DNA of 64,000 bases, from the NCBI GenBank assembly GCA_045589495.1, contig JAZNPF010000029.1, forward strand, positions 60,797-124,796, written 5' to 3'. Shown here in pieces: positions 45,965 through 55,104 of this stretch. The notes beneath the pieces were generated by a model. That model worked only from the letters and a program-made list of their open reading frames with translations, did not search any database and was not told where the DNA came from. The DNA is from SIG455 sp045589495. Lineage in GTDB: Bacteria; Bacillota; Clostridia; UMGS1810. Made by a program: the position numbers and the translations under genes. Each line of letters opens with the position of its first letter. The first letter of the stretch is position 1.

Positions 45965-48399
45965 CAGTCATTCTCCTTTTTGCTGTTATTTATTATGACT
46001 ATTTTACCGTCTGCACAGTCTATGGTTATATCATCACCCTCGCTCACGTTACCGGAAAGCATTTCGTCAGACACAAGGTCTTCTACCTGCGACTGTATCG
46101 CACGGCGAAGCGGTCTTGCACCGTATACAGGGTCATATCCGTCATCTGAAAGATGCGAAACTGCTTTATCCGTTGCCGAAGAAGTGATTCCTATTGACTC
46201 AAGACGGATTTTGAGATTTTTAAGCATAACTCTAGTTATGTCTTCAATATTTTCACGTGAAAGTTTTTTGAATACGATAATCTCATCAATACGGTTTAAA
46301 AGTTCAGGACGGAACGCTTTTTTAAGTTCACCTAAAACAGATGATTTGATTTTTTCATAATCGTCATCATCATTGCTTTCGCTGCCGAATCCAAGAGATG
46401 TTGTTTTATCTGTTATAAGACGTGCCCCGATATTTGAGGTCATTATGATAACCGTATTTTTAAAATCAACTCTTCTGCCCTGAGAATCTGTTAAAATTCC
46501 GTCTTCCAATATCTGAAGCAGAATATTGAACACATCGGGGTGTGCTTTTTCAATTTCATCAAACAGAACAACGGAATATGGCTTTCTTCTTACTTTTTCT
46601 GTCAGTTGTCCGCCCTCGTCATAGCCTACAAATCCGGGTGGCGAGCCGACAAGCCTTGATACATTATGCTTATCCATATATTCGCTCATATCAACACGTA
46701 TAACCGCATTTTCATCACCGAAAACTGTTTCGGCAACTGCTTTGCAAAGTTCTGTTTTACCAACCCCCGTAGGACCTAAAAAGATAAACGAACCAGTGGG
46801 ACGTTTAGGATCTTTAAGGCCTGTTCTTCCACGACGTATTGCTTTTGAAACAGCAACAACCGCTTCGTCCTGACCGACAACTCGTTCATGCAGAATTTTT
46901 TCCATATTCATTAAACGTTCCTGCTCTTCTTCGGCAAGTTTTTTGACAGGTATTCCCGTCCACGAAGCAATTATATCGCAAATCTCCTCTGCTCCGACAG
47001 TGAGGTCTGCCTCACTGCTCTGCTTATTCCAACCGCTTTTACGCTGTTCGAGTTCTTTTTTCAGTTCTTCTGTTTTGTCACGGAGTTGTGCCGCTTTTTC
47101 AAATTCTTCATTTTCTATTGCAACTTTTTTAGCAGCATCCGTCTGTGCAATTTCTGCTTCAAGTTCTTTTACTTCAGGTGGTGCGGTGTACGCTTTCATT
47201 CTAATTTTTGACGAAGCCTCGTCTATAAGGTCAATAGCCTTATCGGGCAAAAATCTGTCTGTAATATACCTTTGAGAAAGTTTTGCCGCACTTACTACTG
47301 CTTCATCAGTTATGCGCACTTTATGGTGTGCCTCGTATTTATCGCGTATTCCCATAAGAATTGAGATTGTTTCATCAACAGTCGGCTCACCTACAGTTAT
47401 AGGCTGAAATCTGCGTTCAAGAGCAGAGTCTTTTTCTATATTTTTTCTGTATTCATCAAGTGTTGTTGCACCTATAACCTGAAGTTCACCACGAGCAAGC
47501 AATGGTTTCAAAATATTTGCCGCATCCATTGCCCCCTCTGCAGCACCGGCGCCGATTAAAGTGTGGACCTCATCAATAAAGAGAATAATATCACTGCTTT
47601 TTTTGGCGCTGTCAAGTGCTTTTCTTATTCTGTCCTCAAATTCCCCTCTGTACTTTGTGCCTGCAACCATTGATGCAAGATCTAAAGAAAAGATTTTCTT
47701 ATCTTTCAAAGTTTCAGGAACTTCGCCTGTAACAATTTTCTGTGCCAATCCTTCAGCAATTGCAGTTTTACCTACCCCGGGTTCACCTATAAGGCAAGGA
47801 TTATTTTTTGTTCTGCGTGAAAGTATCTGGATAACACGCTCTATTTCCTTATCTCTTCCTACAATCGGATCAAACTTTCCGTCAGCCGCCATTTTTGTAA
47901 GATCACTCCCGAACGGCTCAAGGTCTTTAAGGTTTCCATTCGGTTTGCGGCTTTCCTCACTTTCCGTTGCACCGCCGAACATCTTACGGGCTATAACATT
48001 CGGATCGGGCTGACGTTTTCTTATAATTGCCGCAGCAACACTTTCCCCCTCACGCAGTATAGCCATCAATATATGTTCGGGGAATATAAACTGTGCTCCC
48101 GTTCTCTGTGATTCGTTATAACTTAATTCAATAACTGTTTTTGTTCTGGGAGTAAGAGGGAGCATACCATCGGGAACATTGCCGTTTATTGTAAGATTTT
48201 GCTCGTCTTTTATATTCTCTATGATATAATCATACGTTAATTCTTCACCAACAAGAACTTCGCACGCTTTTGATGTGCCCTCTTTGATAATTGCCGCAAG
48301 CAGATGCTCTGTTCCGACAAAATTATGACCAAGTTCAGTTGCGATTTCCTGAGAAAGCCTGAGTATTTTTCGTGATTTCTCTGTAAATCTGCTGTTCAT
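45964..48399 (-). CDS. clpC: ATP-dependent Clp protease ATP-binding subunit ClpC
   Basis: 811 residues. Two N-terminal Clp_N repeats, AAA+ module 1 (GEPGVGKTAIAEGLA; FIDEVHTLIGAGAAEG), a coiled M-domain with UVR-like motif, and AAA+ module 2 (GPTGVGKTELCKAVAE) with a C-terminal D2-small domain. It unfolds McsB-arginine-phosphorylated proteins for ClpP. Co-transcribed with ctsR, mcsA and mcsB, the classic Firmicute order. Confidence 0.97.
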   Translation of the reverse strand: MNSRFTEKSRKILRLSQEIATELGHNFVGTEHLLAAIIKEGTSKACEVLVGEELTYDYIIENIKDEQNLTINGNVPDGMLPLTPRTKTVIELSYNESQRTGAQFIFPEHILMAILREGESVAAAIIRKRQPDPNVIARKMFGGATESEESRKPNGNLKDLEPFGSDLTKMAADGKFDPIVGRDKEIERVIQILSRRTKNNPCLIGEPGVGKTAIAEGLAQKIVTGEVPETLKDKKIFSLDLASMVAGTKYRGEFEDRIRKALDSAKKSSDIILFIDEVHTLIGAGAAEGAMDAANILKPLLARGELQVIGATTLDEYRKNIEKDSALERRFQPITVGEPTVDETISILMGIRDKYEAHHKVRITDEAVVSAAKLSQRYITDRFLPDKAIDLIDEASSKIRMKAYTAPPEVKELEAEIAQTDAAKKVAIENEEFEKAAQLRDKTEELKKELEQRKSGWNKQSSEADLTVGAEEICDIIASWTGIPVKKLAEEEQERLMNMEKILHERVVGQDEAVVAVSKAIRRGRTGLKDPKRPTGSFIFLGPTGVGKTELCKAVAETVFGDENAVIRVDMSEYMDKHNVSRLVGSPPGFVGYDEGGQLTEKVRRKPYSVVLFDEIEKAHPDVFNILLQILEDGILTDSQGRRVDFKNTVIIMTSNIGARLITDKTTSLGFGSESNDDDDYEKIKSSVLGELKKAFRPELLNRIDEIIVFKKLSRENIEDITRVMLKNLKIRLESIGITSSATDKAVSHLSDDGYDPVYGARPLRRAIQSQVEDLVSDEMLSGNVSEGDDITIDCADGKIVIINNSKKEND

Positions 48400-48414
48400 A
48401 ACTATTCCTCCTCT

Positions 48415-49428
48415 TTATTGTTTATCCAGCAGAGTTTTAATTATCTCTGCACGCTTAACATCTCTTTGTCCGCTGTTTTCTGTACCGGTTTCCATAATAT
48501 GTGCAGGGCGTGTTACCACCATTATTTCATTAAGTGTACTTGCCGATACATTTTCTATTATTCCCAAAGATGCACCAAAACGTACATTTGAAAGTAATCC
48601 TGTAAGTTCTTCGGTGCTTATTTTTTTTGCATACTTCATTATTCCGTAAGAACGCATTATTTTATCCTCAAGCGCCACGCCCTGATCTTTTAATATGCGT
48701 CTGCGGATTTCTCTTTCTTTTGAGATTATCTGATTAACCACATCTGTTACGTTCTGAGCAAGTTCTGTTTCAGATTTGCCAAGCGTTGTCTGGTTGGAAA
48801 TCTGGAAAACATAACCGCTTGACTTTGTACCTTCTCCATACATTCCCCTGACCGTAACGCCAAGTTTGCCAACCGCCGCAAACAGATTATCCGCCATACG
48901 TGCCATACACAGAGCAGGAAGATGCAGCATAAACGACATACGCATACCCGTACCAACATTTGTGGGACATGCTGTTAAGTAACCGTATTTTCTGTGAAAT
49001 GCGTACTGAACTGTATTACCAAGATAATCGTCTATCTTGCTGATAAGATTATACGCTTTTTCACTTTCTTCCCCTGCATATATACACTGCAAACGGATAT
49101 GGTCTTCTTCGTTTATCATAATGGCAACCGATTCGTCTTCACTTAAAAACACCGCTTTTTTATTAGGTTCTTTAAGCATCTGCGGACTTATGAAATGTTC
49201 TTCCATAAGACGTCTGCGTTCAACATCGCTGATTTCACTCAAACGTATAAGAGTAAACTTATAATTAAGTTGAGAAAGTGCATCTTCAACTTTAGAAATA
49301 ACTTTTTGCGCGTCTTCGTCACTCATACAGTTCGGGAAAGGTATTTCTTTTAAATTTCTTGCAAGACGGACACGTGTACTTAATACGATATCGTCCTGAA
49401 AGCCTTCTCCGCAATACCATTTAGCCAT
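48415..49428 (-). CDS. mcsB: Protein-arginine kinase McsB
   Basis: 337 residues of the phosphagen (guanido) kinase fold. Recognised from VLSTRVRLARNLKEIPFP, the ATP-binding Arg clusters, the active-site segment CPTNVGTGMRMSF (Cys) and the C-terminal RFGASLGI. It phosphorylates arginines on misfolded proteins, marking them for ClpCP, and on CtsR. I start at 49428 because MAKWYCGEGFQDD is the family start; the mcsA stop overlaps it by 8 bases. Confidence 0.96.
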   Translation of the reverse strand: MAKWYCGEGFQDDIVLSTRVRLARNLKEIPFPNCMSDEDAQKVISKVEDALSQLNYKFTLIRLSEISDVERRRLMEEHFISPQMLKEPNKKAVFLSEDESVAIMINEEDHIRLQCIYAGEESEKAYNLISKIDDYLGNTVQYAFHRKYGYLTACPTNVGTGMRMSFMLHLPALCMARMADNLFAAVGKLGVTVRGMYGEGTKSSGYVFQISNQTTLGKSETELAQNVTDVVNQIISKEREIRRRILKDQGVALEDKIMRSYGIMKYAKKISTEELTGLLSNVRFGASLGIIENVSASTLNEIMVVTRPAHIMETGTENSGQRDVKRAEIIKTLLDKQ

Positions 49429-49939
49429 CTGCCCTGTCCCCTTTCTCAATCGCCTTTATGCTGTCACGCAGTTTTGCGGCTTCTTCATATCTTTCTTCAA
49501 GTATCGCTTTATGCAACTGCGATTTCAAATTGTTTATTTCATTCTGTTTTTTAATCTCCTCGCTGTCCGGACCGGAAATTTTTCCGTTATGGACAGTTGC
49601 GCCCTGCGTGCGTTGCATCATAGTTTCCACGGCATCAGAAAAAACATCATAACATTTATCACAACCTAATAGTCCGGTTGAATTGAAACGTTTGAAATCC
49701 ATGCCGCATTCGGGACACTTAACAGTGTTTTCATTTGCCGGCTTTTTACCTGACAATGCAAAAAACTGATTTAAAATACTGTTTACGTTCATTCCCTCTC
49801 CAAAAATATCTGAATACTTTTCAGCAAACCCAAGTTCATGGGCACATTCGCTGCAAAGGTGCATTTCTGTGGATTTTCCGTTTGAAACTGTTTTACAATG
49901 AAAAGTTGCTTCTTTATTATTACAATGTGTACACAACAT
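49421..49939 (-). CDS. mcsA: McsA, activator of McsB
   Basis: 172 residues. Zinc-binding CTHCNNKEATFHC near the start and CSECAHELG, a second CPECGMDFKRFNSTGLLGCDKC pair, and a C-terminal UVR domain (LKSQLHKAILEERYEEAAKLRDSIKAIE). It stimulates McsB. ATG at 49939 has AAGGAG at correct spacing; a GTG 9 bases upstream overlaps the ribosome site. Confidence 0.95.
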   Translation of the reverse strand: MLCTHCNNKEATFHCKTVSNGKSTEMHLCSECAHELGFAEKYSDIFGEGMNVNSILNQFFALSGKKPANENTVKCPECGMDFKRFNSTGLLGCDKCYDVFSDAVETMMQRTQGATVHNGKISGPDSEEIKKQNEINNLKSQLHKAILEERYEEAAKLRDSIKAIEKGDRADG

Positions 49940-49951
49940 ACAAATCACTCC

Positions 49952-50404
49952 TTATATAAGATTGATAAGAATATTTTTAAATATTGTAGAACGAATACGG
50001 TTTTTAAATTCACCGTCATTGATTTCACGCAATGCACTGCTTCCGCACGATGCAAGCATAAGTTTTGCCTCTCTTGAAGTAATTATTTCACTCCCGTAAA
50101 GATTTTTAACAATTGCCTCCATGGTCATAATATCAAGATTATCACCAATACTGTTTAAAACGTGCATTATGATGTTACTGCCGCTATCACGGCTTACGCG
50201 CGTAATTTTAATATACCCGCCCCCGCCTCTGCGGCTTTCTACACTATATCCGCGTTCTGTAGTGAAACGTGTCGAAATAACATAGTTAATTTGCGACGGT
50301 ACGCATTTAAAATAATTAGCAAGTTCGTTTCGCTTTAATTCTATACTTTCATCTTCGGCAAGCATATCCCTTATAAAGCGTTCAATTGTATCACTTATCT
50401 TCAT
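49952..50404 (-). CDS. ctsR: Transcriptional repressor CtsR
   Basis: 150 residues. N-terminal winged helix (MKISDTIERFIRDMLAEDESIELKRNELANYFKCVPSQINYVI) with the wing RGGGGYIKI, the DNA-contacting tetraglycine, and a C-terminal domain with the McsB target arginines. It represses its own operon at the tandem heptads upstream until stress. ATG at 50404 after GAGGTGG. Confidence 0.96.
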   Translation of the reverse strand: MKISDTIERFIRDMLAEDESIELKRNELANYFKCVPSQINYVISTRFTTERGYSVESRRGGGGYIKITRVSRDSGSNIIMHVLNSIGDNLDIMTMEAIVKNLYGSEIITSREAKLMLASCGSSALREINDGEFKNRIRSTIFKNILINLI

Positions 50405-50462
50405 ACTTACCACCTCTTTTCCGTCATTTTCGGTCGTTTGACCAAAAACATCAAATTTTGAC

Positions 50463-50479
50463 TTTGACTATCTTTGACT
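50463..50479 (-). promoter_or_regulatory. ctsR: CtsR operator
   Basis: On the minus strand AGTCAAA-GAT-AGTCAAA matches the known CtsR box (RGTCAAA, 3 bases, RGTCAAA) exactly. A third overlapping heptad (AGTCAAA, 50457-50463) and a fourth (GGTCAAA, 50437-50443) lie toward ctsR. The box sits just downstream of the -10, so bound CtsR would block the polymerase. Confidence 0.92.
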
Positions 50480-50488
50480 TTCAATCGC

Positions 50489-50517
50489 ATTATACAACTC
50501 TTTTTCCTGTTTGTCAA
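50489..50517 (-). promoter_or_regulatory. Promoter of the ctsR-mcsA-mcsB-clpC operon
   Basis: TTGACA (50512-50517) and TATAAT (50489-50494) on the minus strand, exactly 17 bases apart, both consensus. CtsR boxes directly follow. Confidence 0.94.
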
Positions 50518-50634
50518 GTATTATTTTAAAATTTTTTCAGAAAATGATGTAATTTTTTTCGATTGATTTTTGTTAAAAATGCAGAAAAATTTTTTACAAA
50601 AAATTACAGATTTTTTTCAAAATTTAGTATAAAG

Positions 50635-50727
50635 TTATCCACTTATCCACATTTTACGTGGATAAGTCAACGAAATCGTGGTGATTGCTCACTTTAAACG
50701 TTTATAAGTATGTGGATATGTGGATTA
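50635..50727. other. Cluster of five DnaA-box-like 9-mers beside an AT-rich tract
   Basis: TTATCCACT (50635-50643), TTATCCACA (50643-50651, perfect consensus), CGTGGATAA (reverse, 50657-50665), TGTGGATAT (50711-50719) and TGTGGATTA (50719-50727). The first two overlap by one base head to tail, as do the last two on the opposite strand. The boxes of the first group form a 10-bp inverted repeat (ACTTATCCAC / GTGGATAAGT). A 110-bp tract of nearly pure A/T lies just to the left. This resembles a DnaA-binding regulatory site or origin; no dnaA, dnaN or rpmH gene adjoins it. Confidence 0.6.
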
Positions 50728-50827
50728 GTCAACTGACATCTTTTGAGCAAAAATTACTGTTGCAGCAAAAAATTATAAGAAATTCAGAGGCTTGACCACC
50801 TATTTTTTGTATATATTTTTTACACAT

Positions 50828-50879
50828 AAAAAAGAAAGCCACAAATTACGCAAAAAGTAATTTTTGACTTTCTTTTTTT
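50828..50879 (-). terminator. Terminator of the serine dehydratase gene
   Basis: AAAAAAGAAAG and CTTTCTTTTTT outer arms with an inner AAATTAC / GTAATTT stem, 38 bases past the stop codon. Confidence 0.8.
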
Positions 50880-50916
50880 AGGTATAACCAAAGTGTTTTA
50901 AGCATAATATTGTACT

Positions 50917-52356
50917 TTACTTGCCGTAAAGCCTTGCCAGACCGCCCATTGCAGTTTCACGGTATTTATGTGACAGGTCTTTTCCTGTTTCATACATTGT
51001 ACGTATTACAAGATCAAGAGATATTTTTCGCGTGTCTGTTAAAAAGTTTGCAAGGTTTACTGCATTTATTGCACGCATTGCTGCAACAGCATTACGTTCT
51101 ATGCAAGGTATCTGAACAAGACCGCATATCGGGTCACACGTCAGTCCAAGATGATGTTCAATTGCAATTTCAGCCGCATATTCAATCTGGTCAATATCCA
51201 TACCAAAAAGTTCTGCCAAGGCAGCAGATGCCATTGAACAAGCCGTACCAACCTCTGCCTGACATCCACATTCTGCTCCGCTTATGGATGCATTTGTCTT
51301 AACCAGATTTCCTACAACCGATGCAGTGGCAAGTGCACGAAGAATTTCCTCATCACTGAATCCGCGTTTTTGCTGGTAATAATAAAGCACTGCAGGAACA
51401 ACACCACCGGCTCCGCAAGTAGGTGCAGTAACAATCGTTTCGCCAGCCGCATTCTGTTCACTAACAGCAAATGCATAAGCACATACTATCCTGTTTTCTT
51501 TTGTCTGTGATGTTTCGTCTATATGATTCTGACTATACAGATGTTTTGCTTTTCTTTTCACATTAAGTCCACCAGGCAAAGTACCTTCGTCTTTAAGCCC
51601 TGCTTCAATGCTGTCTTTCATACATTGCCAAACTTTGCTTAAAAACGTCCATACTTCTTTGCCTTCAACTTCTTCAACATATTGCCATAGGCGTAATTTA
51701 TTTTCTTTGCAATAAGATGCAATTCTGTCGAACAGATATAAATCATATATGTTTTCGGCAGTTTTAAACTCAACACCATCTATCTCAATCTCTCCGCCGC
51801 CTATACTCCACGCAAGTCGCCGGTCATAATTTTTGCCGTTTTTATATACAAATACCTCCATCGTATTAGGATGTTTAAGGTTTGTTTCATAATAGTCAAA
51901 ATCTATCTGTACTTTTTTAGGGGAAAAAGTTTTTCTGATAATTGTATCTGTTCCGTGACCTACGCCCGTTTTTGCCAGAGAGCCGTATAAAATAACCTTG
52001 AATTTATCTGCATCGGGATATTGCTCAAGAAAATACTTGCATATCCGTTCAGGGCCTATGGTGTGCGAACTGGATGGTCCTCTGCCTATGCGGTAAAGCC
52101 TGTCTATTGACTGCATACCCGTAGGCATTTTTTCGGTATTATCAGTTTTTGATTCCACCGTCATAAAAGAATCTGCAGGCACGCTAAAAGCACTGCAAAT
52201 AGAAAGGAATGTTTCTGTTGACGGCATAGAAATTCCGCTTTCCCATTTAGAAACGGCGCGGTTACTTACACCTATTCTGTCACCAAATTCCTTTTGTGTC
52301 ATATTATTGGATTTACGAAGATTATAAATCCATAAACTTAACTGTTCACTGTTCAT
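50917..52356 (-). CDS. Iron-sulfur L-serine dehydratase with an N-terminal XRE-type HTH
   Basis: 479 residues. Residues 1-65 are an HTH_XRE domain (LRKSNNMTQKEFGDRIGVSNRAVSKWES). From about residue 83 a complete iron-sulfur serine dehydratase follows: beta domain with GPSSSHTIGPERI, and alpha domain with the [4Fe-4S] cysteines in TAPTCGAGG, GAECGCQAEVGTACSMAS and CDPICGLVQIPC. It deaminates serine to pyruvate and ammonia. A fused DNA-binding domain is not usual for this enzyme; it may autoregulate. Start ATG after GGTGG; single gene. Confidence 0.92.
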   Translation of the reverse strand: MNSEQLSLWIYNLRKSNNMTQKEFGDRIGVSNRAVSKWESGISMPSTETFLSICSAFSVPADSFMTVESKTDNTEKMPTGMQSIDRLYRIGRGPSSSHTIGPERICKYFLEQYPDADKFKVILYGSLAKTGVGHGTDTIIRKTFSPKKVQIDFDYYETNLKHPNTMEVFVYKNGKNYDRRLAWSIGGGEIEIDGVEFKTAENIYDLYLFDRIASYCKENKLRLWQYVEEVEGKEVWTFLSKVWQCMKDSIEAGLKDEGTLPGGLNVKRKAKHLYSQNHIDETSQTKENRIVCAYAFAVSEQNAAGETIVTAPTCGAGGVVPAVLYYYQQKRGFSDEEILRALATASVVGNLVKTNASISGAECGCQAEVGTACSMASAALAELFGMDIDQIEYAAEIAIEHHLGLTCDPICGLVQIPCIERNAVAAMRAINAVNLANFLTDTRKISLDLVIRTMYETGKDLSHKYRETAMGGLARLYGK

Positions 52357-52741
52357 CTACACACCACCTATGTATCTTTTAATTAGTATAACATATTTAT
52401 AATGAACAATAAATACATTTTTTAAAACACCAAAATCAACCAGAGGTAGAATTAACATAAAAAGGCATTGCCATCGTATACAGAATATCATCTTCACCCA
52501 TAATATTTATTGTTTTATGAAACAAATTTGCTTTTTAATACATACTAATAACATTATTTCAATTATCACATTATATCAGTAACAATCATAGCATTTCAAA
52601 AATAAACAGTATATTTTTAATCAAAGCACATTTTCTAATATTTTATGAAGAATAAGTCATATTTTTATCCTAAAAACTAATAGTTTTACATTTATTTTTT
52701 CATATAATTAAAATATAAGATGCGTTTGGTGGAGGGATATT
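52357..52741. other. 385-bp AT-rich divergent spacer
   Basis: No gene is visible. For the serine dehydratase, the minus strand has TATACT (52385-52390) with a weak -35. For the AraC gene TTTACA (52685-52690) and TAAAAT (52709-52714) are 18 apart. I see no other clear structure. Confidence 0.4.
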
Positions 52742-53257
52742 ATGAACGATATGTCAAAACTCAAAAATTATATCGATTTTTTGAAAAAAGAGCATAATCT
52801 GTCTGTTTCTCTCAATATTGAAGATAAAAACAATTTAACTCAGGAACAGATGAATAAGTTGATAGAGCCTTTACGTAATATGCTTGATTTATCTTACAAT
52901 CCGGAAATCAACGAAACATCTGATATCACAAAAGAAGTTAAACAGTACATTGAACAACACAGATCACAGAATATAACTTCTGAAGATATATGCAAAAATT
53001 TGTCGTGCAGCCGTTCACATATAAGCCATCAGTTTAAAACACAGACTGGCATGAGCATACGCGAGTATCTTACCAAATTAAGACTTAACGACGCAAAACA
53101 ACTTTTGAAATATTCCGACCTTACAGTAACAGAAATTGCTTTCACCACAGGTTTCAGCAGTTCCAACTACTTTACAAACGTATTCAAAAAAGAACTTGGC
53201 ATATCTCCCGGAACATACCGAAAGCAAGCACGAATGAAAAATAAAAATAGCATCTGA
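52742..53257 (+). CDS. AraC-family DNA-binding protein
   Basis: 171 residues. A C-terminal double HTH (SEDICKNLSCSRSHISHQFKTQTG; DLTVTEIAFTTGFSSSNYFTNVFK) is clear; the first 80 residues are a small domain that I cannot name. It is divergent from the serine dehydratase and may regulate it or another gene. GGAGG ribosome site. Confidence 0.87.
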   Translation: MNDMSKLKNYIDFLKKEHNLSVSLNIEDKNNLTQEQMNKLIEPLRNMLDLSYNPEINETSDITKEVKQYIEQHRSQNITSEDICKNLSCSRSHISHQFKTQTGMSIREYLTKLRLNDAKQLLKYSDLTVTEIAFTTGFSSSNYFTNVFKKELGISPGTYRKQARMKNKNSI

Positions 53258-53289
53258 CGGTTTTGATGAAAATCAAAACCGTTTTTTAT
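53257..53289 (+). terminator. Terminator of the AraC gene
   Basis: ACGGTTTTGAT / ATCAAAACCGT hairpin with a T-run, overlapping the stop codon. Confidence 0.9.
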
Positions 53290-53368
53290 TCCCACCTTTT
53301 TCCTTACATAAAAATTCCTCGCTTACACAAAATAGAATTGTAATTTAAACCAAAAGGAGCATTTATAT

Positions 53369-53899
53369 ATGAAAGCCACAGGAATAGTTAGAAGAATTGA
53401 TGATTTGGGCAGAGTTGTTATACCCAAAGAAATCAGACGTACAATGCGTATCCGCGAGGGTGATCCTCTTGAAATCTACACAGATCGCGACGGCGAAGTT
53501 ATATTCAAAAAGTATTCACCTATTGGTTCTTTAAGCGATTTTGCGTCACAATACGCCGAAACGCTTGCTAAAATATCAGGCAGTGCCGCATGTATTACAG
53601 ACAAAGACACAATTATTGCAGTAGGCGGTGCACCAAAACGTGACCTTTATGAAAAACGTTTAAGCAGCGAGATTGAAACTATTATGGAAGAAAAAACTAC
53701 TTTTGTACCCGAAAGTCAGATGCCCGTAACAGACGGAAGCAAATATAATGCAGGTGTAATAGTACCAATTATTGCCGAGGGAGACTCAATAGGCAACGTT
53801 ATCATTATGAGAAATGACGATTCAAAGAAAGTATCTGAAGTTGATACGAAACTCGCTCAATCAGCAGCCCTGTTTTTTGGAAAACAAATGGAGATATAA
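53369..53899 (+). CDS. spoVT: Stage V sporulation protein T
   Basis: 176 residues. N-terminal AbrB-like swapped-hairpin DNA-binding domain (MKATGIVRRIDDLGRVVIPKEIRRT) followed by a GAF-like domain (residues 55-176). SpoVT controls forespore sigma-G genes and spore maturation. Its presence confirms a spore former. Strong AAAGGAG. Confidence 0.95.
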   Translation: MKATGIVRRIDDLGRVVIPKEIRRTMRIREGDPLEIYTDRDGEVIFKKYSPIGSLSDFASQYAETLAKISGSAACITDKDTIIAVGGAPKRDLYEKRLSSEIETIMEEKTTFVPESQMPVTDGSKYNAGVIVPIIAEGDSIGNVIIMRNDDSKKVSEVDTKLAQSAALFFGKQMEI

Positions 53900-53902
53900 G
53901 TA

Positions 53903-53937
53903 AAAAGCGGTTTTGCTAACAATGCAAAACCGCTTTG
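53903..53937 (+). terminator. Terminator of spoVT
   Basis: AAAGCGGTTTTGC / GCAAAACCGCTTT hairpin. Confidence 0.88.
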
Positions 53938-53942
53938 TCGTT

Positions 53943-54001
53943 TCAAATATCCTTGCAAATAAGTGCAACAGTCTCTATATGCCTTGTGTGGTGTCTGCGG
54001 C
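53943..54001 (-). pseudogene. Remnant of an RlmD/RumA-type methyltransferase C-terminus
   Basis: The minus strand reads RHIETVALICKDI and a stop, the usual last residues of uracil-5-methyltransferases (FPQTxHVETVALL), and a PQTPH-coding stretch stands just before it in another frame. The intact rlmD at 55105 ends with PQTPHVECCVLL, and its DNA matches the remnant over the PQTPH codons. The acyltransferase gene lies between. This looks like a leftover 3' end split off or duplicated when the acyltransferase gene was inserted. Confidence 0.5.
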
Positions 54002-54011
54002 AGTATCAATA

Positions 54012-55082
54012 TCAGTAAAGTGTTTTTAACCAGCGAAAATATTTTTTATTAGAAATCTTAATTATAACATGTGAAGTAAATACCGTAACAGCCAAGACTG
54101 TTATGAAAAGTAATGGTGTATTTTGAATATGCATACCTAACACTTTTAAACACACTGAAACTGCTTTCAGAACCCACAAATGACTATAGAAAATAAGCGA
54201 ACTGATTTTTCTTATATCTATTTTAGAGTCTTTTAAGTGTATTGTTTTTAAGAAGAGAAAGCAAAACACAGCAGATGGAATGGTGAACAATAAAATGTTC
54301 CTATCTTTCGCAATATCAAAATATGTAAGAATAAATACTTCTATAAACAACATAAACAAGGATACTATCAAAAGGAATAATGATTTTTTTCTGCTGATTA
54401 TAATTTCTTTGTTAGATAATATCATTCCCAATGACACAAAAAAGAATGCGAAAAATAAACCGTTTCGGGTAGTATTAAATATTTTAAAATACAAATTTAT
54501 TGCTTCACCTACAATCGGAATTTGAAACAAAGGTCTAATAATACCAAAGTACCCATCTCCGCAGAGCCCCACAATGTAAAAAAAAGAAGAAGCATATAAT
54601 ATTTTTCTCGGCGTCCATTTCTTATGTAATAAAAAAGAAATAAGAGCAATTGCAAATACCAATGCGTTCAAATACCATAATTGCGTGTAACTTCCTACAA
54701 ATATAAAATTTTTAAAGTAAATAATAAACCCATAGATAATTCCTTTAGGGTTGTTTAATATGTTTATCAAATTTATAGGGAAATATATTAAAGACCACAA
54801 TATGTACAATTTTAAAATATGCAAAAAATATTTCTTGCTATGTTTAGGGGAAAAGTTTTCCAAAGGCATTTTTCTGTATAAAAAGAATCCATTAAAAACA
54901 AAGAATAATGGAACTGCTATCCTACACAAGCACTGACTTAAACCAAAATTCATATAGGTCAAAATATTAGTATCCGTCTGTTGTCCAAAAGGAGCAATAT
55001 GAATCATTACCACCAATATTGAACAAATTAATTTTGCCATATCAAATGAGTTGTAATAAACACTTTTATTTACGTTCTCCAT
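54012..55082 (-). CDS. Acyltransferase 3 family membrane protein
   Basis: 356 residues with about ten hydrophobic segments. The start YYNSFDMAKLICSILVVMIHIAPFG has the catalytic Asp/Arg-like and His residue of Acyl_transf_3 proteins in TM1, which O-acylate wall polymers or exopolysaccharides. Codon use is more A/T-rich than the neighbours, suggesting transfer. ATG at 55082 with GGAG. It separates rlmD from a methyltransferase remnant. Confidence 0.85.
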   Translation of the reverse strand: MENVNKSVYYNSFDMAKLICSILVVMIHIAPFGQQTDTNILTYMNFGLSQCLCRIAVPLFFVFNGFFLYRKMPLENFSPKHSKKYFLHILKLYILWSLIYFPINLINILNNPKGIIYGFIIYFKNFIFVGSYTQLWYLNALVFAIALISFLLHKKWTPRKILYASSFFYIVGLCGDGYFGIIRPLFQIPIVGEAINLYFKIFNTTRNGLFFAFFFVSLGMILSNKEIIISRKKSLFLLIVSLFMLFIEVFILTYFDIAKDRNILLFTIPSAVFCFLFLKTIHLKDSKIDIRKISSLIFYSHLWVLKAVSVCLKVLGMHIQNTPLLFITVLAVTVFTSHVIIKISNKKYFRWLKTLY

Positions 55083-55104
55083 ATCATAATCACTCCATGA
55101 AAAA

